DNA of 7,740 nucleotides, from NCBI GenBank assembly GCA_902491915.1, contig CABUJL010000085.1, forward strand, positions 1 to 7,740, in the 5' to 3' direction. The notes under the pieces are model-generated. The model was not told the origin of the DNA, made no database searches, and was given only the letters and a program-made list of their open reading frames with translations. A program made the position numbers and the translations under genes. Below are positions 1-5,392 of this stretch, one piece after another. The DNA comes from an uncultured Collinsella sp. Lineage in GTDB: Bacteria > Actinomycetota > Coriobacteriia > Coriobacteriales > Coriobacteriaceae. Every line of letters begins with the position of its first letter. The first letter of the stretch is position 1.

Positions 1-89
1 CGGCCCTGTTTGCCGACGACGGCGACTTCTCCAAGGTCGAGCAGATCGCCCACGAGGCCATGGACGTCGTCAAGAAGGTCCGCGGCTAG
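1..89 (+). CDS. 3' end of an unidentified gene, possibly a KHG/KDPG-type aldolase
   Basis: Only the last 28 complete codons are present, in the frame starting at base 3 and ending at a TAG at 87-89. The readable tail is ALFADDGDFSKVEQIAHEAM followed by DVVKKVRG. The codons are almost all G/C-ending, as in the other native genes here, and a strong terminator starts 18 bases after the stop, so the frame is real. A 'GDF-x-K-(V/I)-x-x-(I/L)-A-x-EA(M/V)-x-x-V(K)' tail is what I recall from the C-terminal helix of 2-keto-4-hydroxyglutarate / 2-keto-3-deoxy-6-phosphogluconate aldolases. That is a resemblance from memory over a very short stretch, so the product name is weak although the coding call is firm. 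The neighbouring GntR regulator is convergent with it, and sugar-acid metabolism would suit such a regulator, but this is inference. Confidence 0.55.
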   Translation, partial: ALFADDGDFSKVEQIAHEAMDVVKKVRG

Positions 90-107
90 GTTTAGCTCTC
101 TATCGTG

Positions 108-144
108 AAGGGGGGCGTGCCCTAGACCTCGCCCCCTTTCTTTT
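108..144 (+). terminator. Rho-independent terminator of the first gene
   Basis: A 10-bp stem pairs 108-117 with 130-139 (one G-U pair). The loop is 12 nt, the stem core is G/C-only, and the T-rich tract TTTCTTTT covers 137-144. It lies 18 bases past the TAG at 87-89 and points in the direction of the plus-strand gene. Confidence 0.85.
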
Positions 145-385
145 AAAGCGGCTCGGAAGCGCGCCGTTTCCGTCACGAACAAGAACCAAAACCGTCTTGT
201 ATGCTGATAGAACACGCCTCCAAGCCGCTTTGCCTACTCGGCTGGCCGTCGCGCTCAACTAAGCCACCTCGACAAAAGCCGAGCCACCAAAACAGCTGCG
301 GCGCCGTCTGGAGGAATGGACCTTTGCTTCCGGTCTTTTCCTCCAAGCGGCACCGCATCTTTGTGCCCCGGTCACACCCCAACGC
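145..385. other. Gene-free stretch with several imperfect inverted repeats
   Basis: No frame here has a plausible ribosome binding site or coding-like codon use. The 66-codon plus-strand frame at 201-401 and the 69-codon minus-strand frame look random. What can be seen are inverted repeats: 145-157 with 219-231 (12 of 13 positions pair), 237-243 with 277-283 (7 of 7), and a compact hairpin at 309-345. I do not recognise a known RNA family. The stretch lies between two convergent genes, so it is not expected to carry a promoter for either. Confidence 0.5.
309..345. repeat. Compact two-part hairpin
   Basis: Bases 309-316 pair perfectly with 338-345 (8 bp). After a 2-nt symmetric internal loop, 319-322 pair with 332-335, leaving a 9-nt loop. 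Neither side is followed by a T-run, so it is not an ordinary terminator. It could form in RNA from either strand. Function unknown. Confidence 0.45.
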
Positions 386-452
386 AGTTGCGGTGAAATA
401 GGGACTGTTTGCGCCACCTAGGTCACAAAACAGTCCCTATTTCACCGCAACT
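386..452. repeat. Perfect 25-bp inverted repeat with palindromic loop, likely a dispersed intergenic element
   Basis: Left arm 386-410 is the exact reverse complement of right arm 428-452. The 17-nt spacer contains the 8-bp palindrome ACCTAGGT at 416-423. The right arm ends 14 bases beyond the stop of the minus-strand regulator gene. There is no T-tract after the stem on either strand, so it is not a textbook terminator, although such a stem would protect or stop transcripts from both convergent genes. The perfection and length of the arms suggest a REP- or MITE-like element. Copies elsewhere in the genome cannot be checked here. Confidence 0.8.
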
Positions 453-466
453 TATATGGGGATTGA

Positions 467-1159
467 TTAGATGAACGAGTCTTTGGACAGCTCAAAATAG
501 TCAGGATGTAAGGCGATAACCGGGCCCTGCTCCTCGGGCATCAGGTGCAAGTGCGTCTCTGCCAGATAACTCGCCGCATCGGTATCGCCCCTCTTAATTG
601 CCTCGAGAATCCGGCGATGCTGCCGACGAATCGGCTCCCAATCCAGGTCCTGCGACACCATACGCAACCAGTTGTATCGCTCAAAATGTGTGTTGACGCT
701 CTTCATCCAATCCCACAACATGTGACGGCCGGCAATCTCAAAACACGTCTCATGGAACAGGTTGTCCAGATCGAAAAAGCGACGCGTTTCGCTATGGTCG
801 AGCGACTCGGACTCGGCAAGAATCTGCTCGAGCCGCTGCTTTTGCTCGGGCGTAGCAGCCGAACAGCATTTAATAAGCACGCTTCTCTCGAGCTTCTCGC
901 GCAAGAAACAGGCGTTCTCGGCGCGCTCCATGCTGATTTTTGAGACATAGGTGCCGCTTTTGGGACGCGTTTCCACCAGCTCCTGCTCGCGCAGACGCAC
1001 AAAGGACTCGCGAATGGGTGTGCGCCCGATTCCCGTCTCCTTTTCCAGACCAATCGCCGAAAGGCGCGTGCCGGGCTTGAGCTCGGCATAGATAATCTTG
1101 GAGCGTAATGCGTTGTATGCCTGATCTTGCAGGCTCTGATAATGCTGGTGCTGTTCCAT
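467..1159 (-). CDS. GntR-family transcriptional regulator, FadR/FCD subfamily
   Basis: This 230-aa protein is a metabolite-responsive DNA-binding repressor or activator acting in the cytoplasm. Residues 8-74 form the GntR winged helix-turn-helix: a helix beginning DQAYNALRSKI, the recognition-helix signature GRTPIRESFVRL at 45-56, and the wing RPKSGTYV at 65-72. Residues about 80-207 form an all-helical FCD ligand domain. Its usual metal-binding residues are present: D132 and H136 in DLDNLFHE, H181 in QHRRILEAI, and H203/H205 in ETHLHL. FCD regulators usually sense carboxylic acids or sugar acids, but the ligand cannot be read from sequence. I chose the ATG at 1157-1159 because GAGGG lies 4 bases upstream and it gives the family's usual length. 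A TTG at 1202-1204 would add 15 residues with no family match. The gene is monocistronic and convergent with the gene at 1-89. Its target genes are not evident. Confidence 0.9.
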   Translation of the reverse strand: MEQHQHYQSLQDQAYNALRSKIIYAELKPGTRLSAIGLEKETGIGRTPIRESFVRLREQELVETRPKSGTYVSKISMERAENACFLREKLERSVLIKCCSAATPEQKQRLEQILAESESLDHSETRRFFDLDNLFHETCFEIAGRHMLWDWMKSVNTHFERYNWLRMVSQDLDWEPIRRQHRRILEAIKRGDTDAASYLAETHLHLMPEEQGPVIALHPDYFELSKDSFI

Positions 1160-1294
1160 AAAGCCCTCGGATAAACCCTCGGTTAGTCGAATACCACCAT
1201 GCAATACTATCGCATCGACACGCCCCAGCTCCCAATCAGTCTTTTTGGGACGGGGCTCTTTTAGCTACCCTGGCCCGCAGATCGGCCCCCTTGC
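1160..1294. other. Leader region of the regulator gene with a plus-oriented terminator-like hairpin
   Basis: TCCCAA at 1230-1235 pairs with TTGGGA at 1245-1250, and GCCCC at 1222-1226 pairs with GGGGC at 1252-1256 around a small bulge. TCTTTTAG follows at 1257-1264. This looks like a terminator read on the plus strand, yet no plus-strand gene lies upstream. It may block antisense transcription into or out of the region, or simply be a fold in the regulator's 5' leader. I found no convincing -35/-10 pair for the regulator. Confidence 0.35.
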
Positions 1295-1450
1295 CACAAA
1301 AGTGGCCCATCTACTACGTTAACACGGACAGCCTCGGCCATACCGAAAACCGTGAAAACAAAACCGCAGGTAGACAGCTTGTCGATTTTCGAAAAAGCCG
1401 ACTATGGTTGACCCCTGCGGCTTAAACGTAGTAGATAGGCCCTTTTCGTG
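1295..1450. repeat. Nested inverted-repeat element of about 156 bp
   Basis: Outer arms 1295-1320 and 1425-1450 pair at 22 of 26 positions, with a perfect 12-bp core (1309-1320 with 1425-1436, ATCTACTACGTT). Inside, CCGCAGG at 1364-1370 pairs with CCTGCGG at 1414-1420. Further in, GTCG at 1381-1384 pairs with CGAC at 1399-1402 around the palindrome TTTTCGAAAA at 1386-1395. All pairs share roughly one centre, so the whole unit could fold as one long interrupted hairpin in DNA or RNA. It has no open frame of its own. It resembles a MITE-like or structured intergenic repeat. No target-site duplication is obvious. Confidence 0.65.
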
Positions 1451-1580
1451 GCGCAGCACTACTGCACCCCAAATTGGCACCCCGAGCCCTCGTGAGTTGC
1501 CAACAAGCTGTTCGCCCAGCGCTTTATCCGCGCGGCATTTGGAAAATAGCACCACCGCAAAACCCGCGAGTAGCGCTTAC

Positions 1581-1620
1581 TTTGCTATATCTTGCTATAC
1601 TTTGCTATATCTTGCTATAT
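1581..1620. repeat. Four 10-bp tandem repeats (YTTGCTATAY) upstream of the ATPase gene
   Basis: The units are TTTGCTATAT (1581-1590), CTTGCTATAC (1591-1600), TTTGCTATAT (1601-1610) and CTTGCTATAT (1611-1620), with a degenerate fifth unit starting CTTG at 1621. Viewed as 20-bp units, 1581-1600 and 1601-1620 differ at a single base. The exact 10-bp period puts every copy on nearly the same face of the DNA helix. Each copy contains TGC-TATA, an extended -10-like motif (best at 1594-1601, TGCTATACT), so the array may be both promoter and operator of the gene starting 21 bases downstream. Confidence 0.85.
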
Positions 1621-1622
1621 CT

Positions 1623-1639
1623 TGAGCAAAGGTGGCTCA
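1623..1639 (+). promoter_or_regulatory. Small hairpin presenting the ATPase ribosome binding site in its loop
   Basis: TGAGC (1623-1627) pairs with GCTCA (1635-1639), leaving the 7-nt loop AAAGGTG that holds the Shine-Dalgarno core. The stem ends one base before the ATG at 1641. The purine-rich AAAGGTGG at 1628-1635 is what decides for ATG 1641 over the GTG at 1632, which lies inside that motif. A 5-bp stem is marginal and its regulatory role is inference. Confidence 0.45.
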
Positions 1640-1640
1640 C

Positions 1641-2732
1641 ATGCAAACAAACCCTTTTAAGCCCACAGCAGGTAAAACACCTCCCACGATTATCGGCCGC
1701 GAAGATGTACTTGAAGAATTCAGTGAAGGCCTCACCAACGGGCCTGGTGCCCCTGGGCGCCTAATGCGCATAGCCGGCGTCCGTGGAACGGGCAAGACGG
1801 TCCTCCTTGACGAGTGCTCACGTTTGGCGCAAAGCCGTGGCTGGACGGTCATAAAAGAGGTCGCAACCGAGGGACTTTGCCAGCGCATTCTCGAACAGCT
1901 GCAGCCCAAATTCCAGGCCAAACACGCCAGATTTGAGCCCACCGTAGCTGGCATATCCATCGGCAGCATAGATATTGAGCGAATCGGCCCATCGCTACGC
2001 GACGCCATGAGACAGACAATATCCAAGAATGGAAATGGCCTGCTCATCACTCTCGACGAGGTTCAAGACGCAGAGCTCGATGAGGTCCGAACGCTCTCCA
2101 TTGCGATTCAGCAGGTTATCGGCGAAGACCTTGATATCGCCTTTGTTTTTGCTGGGCTGCCTTCGATGATTGAAAGCATCATCAACGGAAAGACACTTGC
2201 GTTTTTGCGCCGCGCCCTCCCCTTTGATCTGAAGGCTGTGGCAGTAACCGAAGTGTCGTACTCCCTCGAGGAAACCATTGAAGCGTCTGGCATGGAGTTG
2301 CAGCCAGGTATTGCCGGCCAACTTGCCGAGGCAACGCAAGGCTATCCTTTCATGATCCAACTCGTTGGATACTACGCATGGCAGTTGGCAAGACGTGCAC
2401 ATACAGCGATTATTGGAGAAGAAGAAGCCGAGCGTGGCATTGCAACGGCACGCGAACGCTTCTGCGCCATGGTGATTGAGCCCGCGCTGCAGCGCATTCC
2501 GCCCACGTGCATCGCTTATCTGCTGAGCATGGCGTCTTTGGGGCAGACAAGCTCGACCAGCATGGTTGCCGACGCCCTAAACAAAACGCCTCAACAGGTG
2601 AGTTCCGTCCGCAGCCGCCTGTTAAGAGAATCGATTATCGAGGCTCCTTCGTACGGCAAGGTCTCATTTGCCATCCCCTACATGCGCGACTACCTCTACG
2701 AGCACAAAGCCGAACTGGAAGCTGAACTGTAG
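1641..2732 (+). CDS. Orphan AAA+/STAND-like ATPase with C-terminal winged-helix-like region (Orc1/Cdc6-like architecture)
   Basis: The protein has 363 aa. The N-terminus PFKPTAGKTPPTIIGRE is followed by Walker A GVRGTGKT at 46-53. Walker B is GLLITLDEVQD at 133-143 with the D139-E140 pair. A sensor-1-like strand AFVFAGLP lies at 167-174, and a C-terminal subdomain with GYPFMIQLVGYYAW at 234-247. Residues about 280-345 look like a winged helix-turn-helix (SMVADALNKTPQQVSSVRSRLLRESII, then a short beta wing). No signal peptide or membrane segment is visible. This fits the 'archaeal-type' AAA ATPase families related to Orc1/Cdc6 and STAND proteins that occur as lone genes in actinobacteria. Their cellular role is not established, and I do not assign one. 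The gene is monocistronic, directly preceded by the tandem repeat array and terminated at 2870-2908. Its codons are less G/C-biased at third positions than those of feoB, hinting at later acquisition. The ATG at 1641 is preferred because AAAGGTGG lies just upstream. Confidence 0.85.
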   Translation: MQTNPFKPTAGKTPPTIIGREDVLEEFSEGLTNGPGAPGRLMRIAGVRGTGKTVLLDECSRLAQSRGWTVIKEVATEGLCQRILEQLQPKFQAKHARFEPTVAGISIGSIDIERIGPSLRDAMRQTISKNGNGLLITLDEVQDAELDEVRTLSIAIQQVIGEDLDIAFVFAGLPSMIESIINGKTLAFLRRALPFDLKAVAVTEVSYSLEETIEASGMELQPGIAGQLAEATQGYPFMIQLVGYYAWQLARRAHTAIIGEEEAERGIATARERFCAMVIEPALQRIPPTCIAYLLSMASLGQTSSTSMVADALNKTPQQVSSVRSRLLRESIIEAPSYGKVSFAIPYMRDYLYEHKAELEAEL

Positions 2733-2757
2733 AAACGACAACTGCCCTGCAAGACGA

Positions 2758-2837
2758 AAACCGTTCCAGGAGCACTTCTTTGCCAACGCCACCGACGAGG
2801 CCATCATCGCCAAGGTCAAGGAGCTCCTGGGCCCTAA
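2758..2837 (+). pseudogene. Possible decayed 3' tail of a former gene
   Basis: In the plus-strand frame through 2767-2832 the sequence reads EHFFANATDEAIIAKVKELLG. It ends in an amphipathic, protein-terminus-like helix and nearly every codon ends in G or C. There is no start codon with a ribosome binding site, and the frame runs on past the expected end. A TAA sits at 2835-2837 but one base out of frame, so a single-base deletion would explain the missing stop. The terminator at 2870-2908 would then have belonged to this gene originally. The stretch is very short and the parent protein is not recognised, so this remains tentative. Confidence 0.25.
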
Positions 2838-2869
2838 TCGGACTATCTGCGCCTTCCCGTCGAACGCAG

Positions 2870-2908
2870 GCGGCGGCTGCCCAGCACACAGGGCAGCCGC
2901 CGCTTTTT
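2870..2908 (+). terminator. Strong Rho-independent terminator downstream of the ATPase gene
   Basis: A perfect 13-bp G/C-rich stem pairs 2870-2882 with 2891-2903, with the 8-nt loop AGCACACA and TTTTT at 2904-2908. It is oriented for the plus strand, about 137 bases past the ATPase stop. On the minus strand it lacks a T-tail but has an upstream A-tract, so it may slow transcripts of the convergent oxidoreductase gene too. Confidence 0.9.
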
Positions 2909-2934
2909 GCAATCAATTGGTGCAAAGGGGTTGG

Positions 2935-4884
2935 CTAGAGGGCGCAGGCAACCTTGTAGCCGTCGCCGATGGCGTCGCGAATGTTGCCGCACTTGTTGGC
3001 GTCACCCAACACGTGGACGGCAACACCGGCAGCGGCAAGGTCGTCGGCCAGCTTGGTATTGGGACGATAGCCCATGGCAAGCACCAGCGTATCGGCACCG
3101 GTGATGGTGTGGACCTCGCCATCCTTCTCGTAGCTGATGGCGTCCTCGGTAATCTCGGTCACCTTGGCCTCGGTCAGCACGTGAACGCCCTTGGAGAGCA
3201 TGCGCGTGATGAGCACCGCGCGACCGGCACCGCCCTCGTTGGCGGCGAGCGTCTTGGTCATCTCGATGACGGTGACATCGCGATTGGCCGGCGACAGGTC
3301 GTTGACCAGCGGGGCCAGGTAATCTGCCGTCTCGCAGCCAACGGTGCCGCCGCCCACAATGACGATCTTCTTGCCCGGGAAAGCCTTGCCACCAAGCAGG
3401 TCGTCAGCCGTCATAACCTGCTTAAAGCCCTGCATGAAGGCCGGAGCGATGGGCTCGGCGCCATAAGCCAGGACGACTTCATAGCCGGCATAGTCGCGCT
3501 GAATGTCCTCGGCAGTAAGCTCGGTGCCAAATATGCACTTCACGCCCGCCTCGGCCAGACGACGGTACTGATACTTGATCACGCGGGTGAGTTCCTGCTT
3601 TGCCGGCGGAACGGCCGCGATACGCATCTCGCCGCCCGGCTCATCCTGCTTATCCACGAGCACCACGTTATGGCCGCGCTTGGCGGCAATGTAGGCTGCC
3701 TCCATGCCCGCAGGACCAGCGCCCACAACCAGTACGTTCTTGGCCTCGGCGGCAGGCTCGTAACCGGCCTCGTCGCGCTCAACATCGGGGTTGACGGTGC
3801 AGGAGATGCGCTTGCCAAACATAATGCCGTTCAGGCAGCGCAGGCAGCCAATGCAGGGGCGGATGTCGTCGGCGTTGCCGGCAGCGGCCTTGTTGCAGAA
3901 CTCGGCATCGCACAGATTGGCGCGGCCCATCATGCAGATGTCGGCAGCGCCGTCCTCGATCAGCTCCTCGGCGATCCAGGCCTCGTTGATGCGGCCGACG
4001 GTGGCAACGGGAATGCTGACGTGCTTTTTAATCTCGCGCGAGCAGGCGGCGTGCGAGGCCTGCTGGGTACCGGCGGCGGGAATCGCGGAGCCGCGCTTGA
4101 TGGTGGTGCCGCCCGACACATGAATCATGTCGACGCCGGCCTTCTCCAGGCGACGCGAGACGTAGATCATGTCGTTGAGGGTCAGACCGCCATCGGTGTA
4201 CTCATCGCCCGAAATGCGGACGTCGATGATAAAGTCCTTGCCGCAGCGCTCACGAATCTCGGCGATGACCTCGAGCAAGAAGCGCATACGGGCGTCGAGC
4301 GAGCCGCCGTACTCGTCGGTGCGCTTGTTGTAGAGCGGAGTCAAAAAGCCGCCGAGCATGCCGTGGGCGTGTGCCGCATGGACCTCGACGCCATCGACAC
4401 CGGCCTTCTGCATACGCACGGCAGCGTCGCCAAACTGATGCGTGAGCTCGTGAATCTCATCGACCGTGATAGGACGCGGCGCCTCGCGGGCATAGGACGG
4501 ACCCACAAAGGACGGAGCGATCAGACGCGGCGTGCCCGGAATATTAAAGGCCATGTAGGCGGGATGGAAGAGCTGCGGCATGATCTTGCAGCCGTACTCG
4601 TGCACAGCGGCGGCAAGCTTTTCCCAGCCAGGGATGAACGTGTCGTCGTAACAGCACATGTCGCCCGGCAGATAGGTATAGGTGGGCTCGACCGTCACGA
4701 CCTCGGTTATGATGAGGCCCACGCCGCCCTTGGCGCGGGCACGGTAATGATCGACCAAGTCGTCGGTCACATAGCCATGATCGGCCAGGTTCGTGGACAC
4801 CGGCGGCATAAAGACGCGGTTCTTGACCTCGGTCGTACCGACCTTGATCGGACTAAAGAGCATTGGATAGGCGGAGGACTCCAT
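2935..4884 (-). CDS. NADH:flavin oxidoreductase of the 2,4-dienoyl-CoA reductase / enoate reductase (BaiCD/BaiH-like) family
   Basis: This 649-aa enzyme should pass electrons from NAD(P)H through FAD, a [4Fe-4S] cluster and FMN to (or from) a conjugated C=C bond. Residues 8-340 are an Old Yellow Enzyme TIM barrel: LFSPIKVGTTEVKNRVFMPP near the start, VEVHAAHAHGML at 166-177, NKRTDEYGGS at 186-195, and the FMN-phosphate strand DICMMGRA at 315-322. The cluster ligands are C344, C347, C350 and C362 (C-x2-C-x2-C-x11-C). The C-terminal half has an FAD-type Rossmann motif GAGPAG (388-393), a second dinucleotide motif GGGTVG (511-516), and VLAMGYRPN near 601-609. The length matches this family. The tyrosine usual in the active-site HEGYL/HGYL motif is missing. 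The substrate cannot be deduced; candidates are enoates, enoyl-CoAs or bile-acid intermediates. The ATG at 4882-4884 has AAAGGA upstream at good spacing. The gene appears to be transcribed alone. Confidence 0.93.
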   Translation of the reverse strand: MESSAYPMLFSPIKVGTTEVKNRVFMPPVSTNLADHGYVTDDLVDHYRARAKGGVGLIITEVVTVEPTYTYLPGDMCCYDDTFIPGWEKLAAAVHEYGCKIMPQLFHPAYMAFNIPGTPRLIAPSFVGPSYAREAPRPITVDEIHELTHQFGDAAVRMQKAGVDGVEVHAAHAHGMLGGFLTPLYNKRTDEYGGSLDARMRFLLEVIAEIRERCGKDFIIDVRISGDEYTDGGLTLNDMIYVSRRLEKAGVDMIHVSGGTTIKRGSAIPAAGTQQASHAACSREIKKHVSIPVATVGRINEAWIAEELIEDGAADICMMGRANLCDAEFCNKAAAGNADDIRPCIGCLRCLNGIMFGKRISCTVNPDVERDEAGYEPAAEAKNVLVVGAGPAGMEAAYIAAKRGHNVVLVDKQDEPGGEMRIAAVPPAKQELTRVIKYQYRRLAEAGVKCIFGTELTAEDIQRDYAGYEVVLAYGAEPIAPAFMQGFKQVMTADDLLGGKAFPGKKIVIVGGGTVGCETADYLAPLVNDLSPANRDVTVIEMTKTLAANEGGAGRAVLITRMLSKGVHVLTEAKVTEITEDAISYEKDGEVHTITGADTLVLAMGYRPNTKLADDLAAAGVAVHVLGDANKCGNIRDAIGDGYKVACAL

Positions 4885-4913
4885 GCGGGATTCCTTTCAT
4901 TTGAGCCGCTAGG

Positions 4914-4965
4914 CGGCAGTTGCTGACGTACCTATCGTACCAGAAACTGCCGTATCCGCAGTCAA
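4914..4965 (-). promoter_or_regulatory. Putative promoter and operator of the flavin oxidoreductase gene
   Basis: Read on the minus strand, TTGACT (4960-4965) is a good -35 box. TACGAT (4934-4939) with an upstream TGG is an extended -10 box. The 20-bp spacing is long, but extended -10 promoters tolerate this. The -10 region is flanked by an exact 8-bp inverted repeat (CGGCAGTT at 4914-4921 with AACTGCCG at 4945-4952). It also contains a direct repeat CGTACC (4927-4932 and 4936-4941). An operator overlapping the promoter is plausible, but the regulator is unknown. Confidence 0.4.
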
Positions 4966-4986
4966 ACATGCCCAAACGCCGGTCGG

Positions 4987-5187
4987 CTAATGAATACCGC
5001 GGCCCAAGTCTTCGGCGATTTTGTCCACGCCCTTAAGTGCGGCGCACGTCTTTTTGTTGGAGCAATGCCCGGTGCAAACGCCACCCTGAGCGCAGTCGGC
5101 GCAGGTGCCCTTGCGGTAGATGCGCACGCATACCGCGACAAACGCAATGCCGATAACAGCCAGCACAACAATATCGATAGGTGCCAT
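4987..5187 (-). CDS. FeoB-associated Cys-rich membrane protein
   Basis: This 66-aa protein has one N-terminal transmembrane helix (about residues 4-22, APIDIVVLAVIGIAFVAVCV). A basic stretch RIYRKG follows, then a cysteine-rich tail with C29, C32, C38, C42 and C48, plus C20 at the end of the helix. This is the layout of the FeoB-associated Cys-rich membrane protein family, small proteins encoded next to feoB in Firmicutes and Actinobacteria. They are thought to help ferrous-iron transport, perhaps by binding iron on the cytoplasmic face, but the mechanism is not established. The ATG at 5185-5187 is preceded by a near-perfect GAGGAGG six bases upstream. It lies about 200 bases after feoB on the same strand, separated by the feoB terminator and a palindrome-ended element. 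It is therefore either expressed from its own weak promoter or by readthrough. No clear terminator follows it. Confidence 0.9.
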   Translation of the reverse strand: MAPIDIVVLAVIGIAFVAVCVRIYRKGTCADCAQGGVCTGHCSNKKTCAALKGVDKIAEDLGRGIH

Positions 5188-5245
5188 AGCAAGCCTCCTC
5201 TAGTTAACCATCACTTACTTTACCCCATTCTCCACCTACCAAAAA

Positions 5246-5320
5246 GGGACAGGTTAATTTTGGTCGGGTTTATCTGCGGAAACGCCACATCTTAACTTCT
5301 GGAGCAAAGCAATCTGTCCC
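5246..5320. repeat. 75-bp palindrome-ended intergenic element
   Basis: GGGACAG at 5246-5252 is mirrored by CTGTCCC at 5314-5320, and the match extends to 9 of 10 positions (GGGACAGGTT against GGGACAGATT). The interior is A/T-rich compared with neighbouring genes and has no open frame. The ends resemble the GGGACTGTTT core of the inverted repeat at 386-452, so both may belong to a group of related dispersed elements. It sits between feoB and its small partner gene. Confidence 0.55.
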
Positions 5321-5330
5321 CCATTGCACC

Positions 5331-5363
5331 AAAAAGCCCGAGTGTCGCTGGGACACCCGGGCT
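5331..5363 (-). terminator. Rho-independent terminator of feoB
   Basis: On the minus strand a 12-bp stem (5352-5363 with 5335-5346, one G-U pair) has the 5-nt loop CCAGC. A T-tract corresponds to the A-run at 5331-5335. The stem begins 30 bases past the feoB stop. Confidence 0.88.
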
Positions 5364-5392
5364 CATGGAAAGGGGTTAATCCTTATTCGGAC

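Noticed and set aside
201..401. 66-codon plus-strand frame in the first intergenic region
   Set aside because: No ribosome binding site, atypical codon use, and it runs into the arm of the inverted repeat at 386-452.
1202..1204. TTG as the start of the GntR regulator
   Set aside because: It adds 15 residues that do not fit the family, without a ribosome binding site. The ATG at 1157-1159 is better placed.
1581..1620. Possible CRISPR or CRISPR-like array
   Set aside because: The units are only 10 bp and contiguous with no spacers, and there are no cas genes.
1474..1764. Plus-strand frame spanning the tandem repeats
   Set aside because: It is out of frame with the ATPase gene, and the repeats account for its Leu/Tyr-rich part (LLYLAILCYILLYL). 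No ribosome binding site.
2668..4926. 752-codon plus-strand open frame opposite the flavin oxidoreductase
   Set aside because: It is antisense to an enzyme with complete motifs, starts inside the ATPase gene, and its translation is Val/Gly/His/Asp-rich low-complexity sequence. It is open because G/C-ending codons on the other strand exclude stops.
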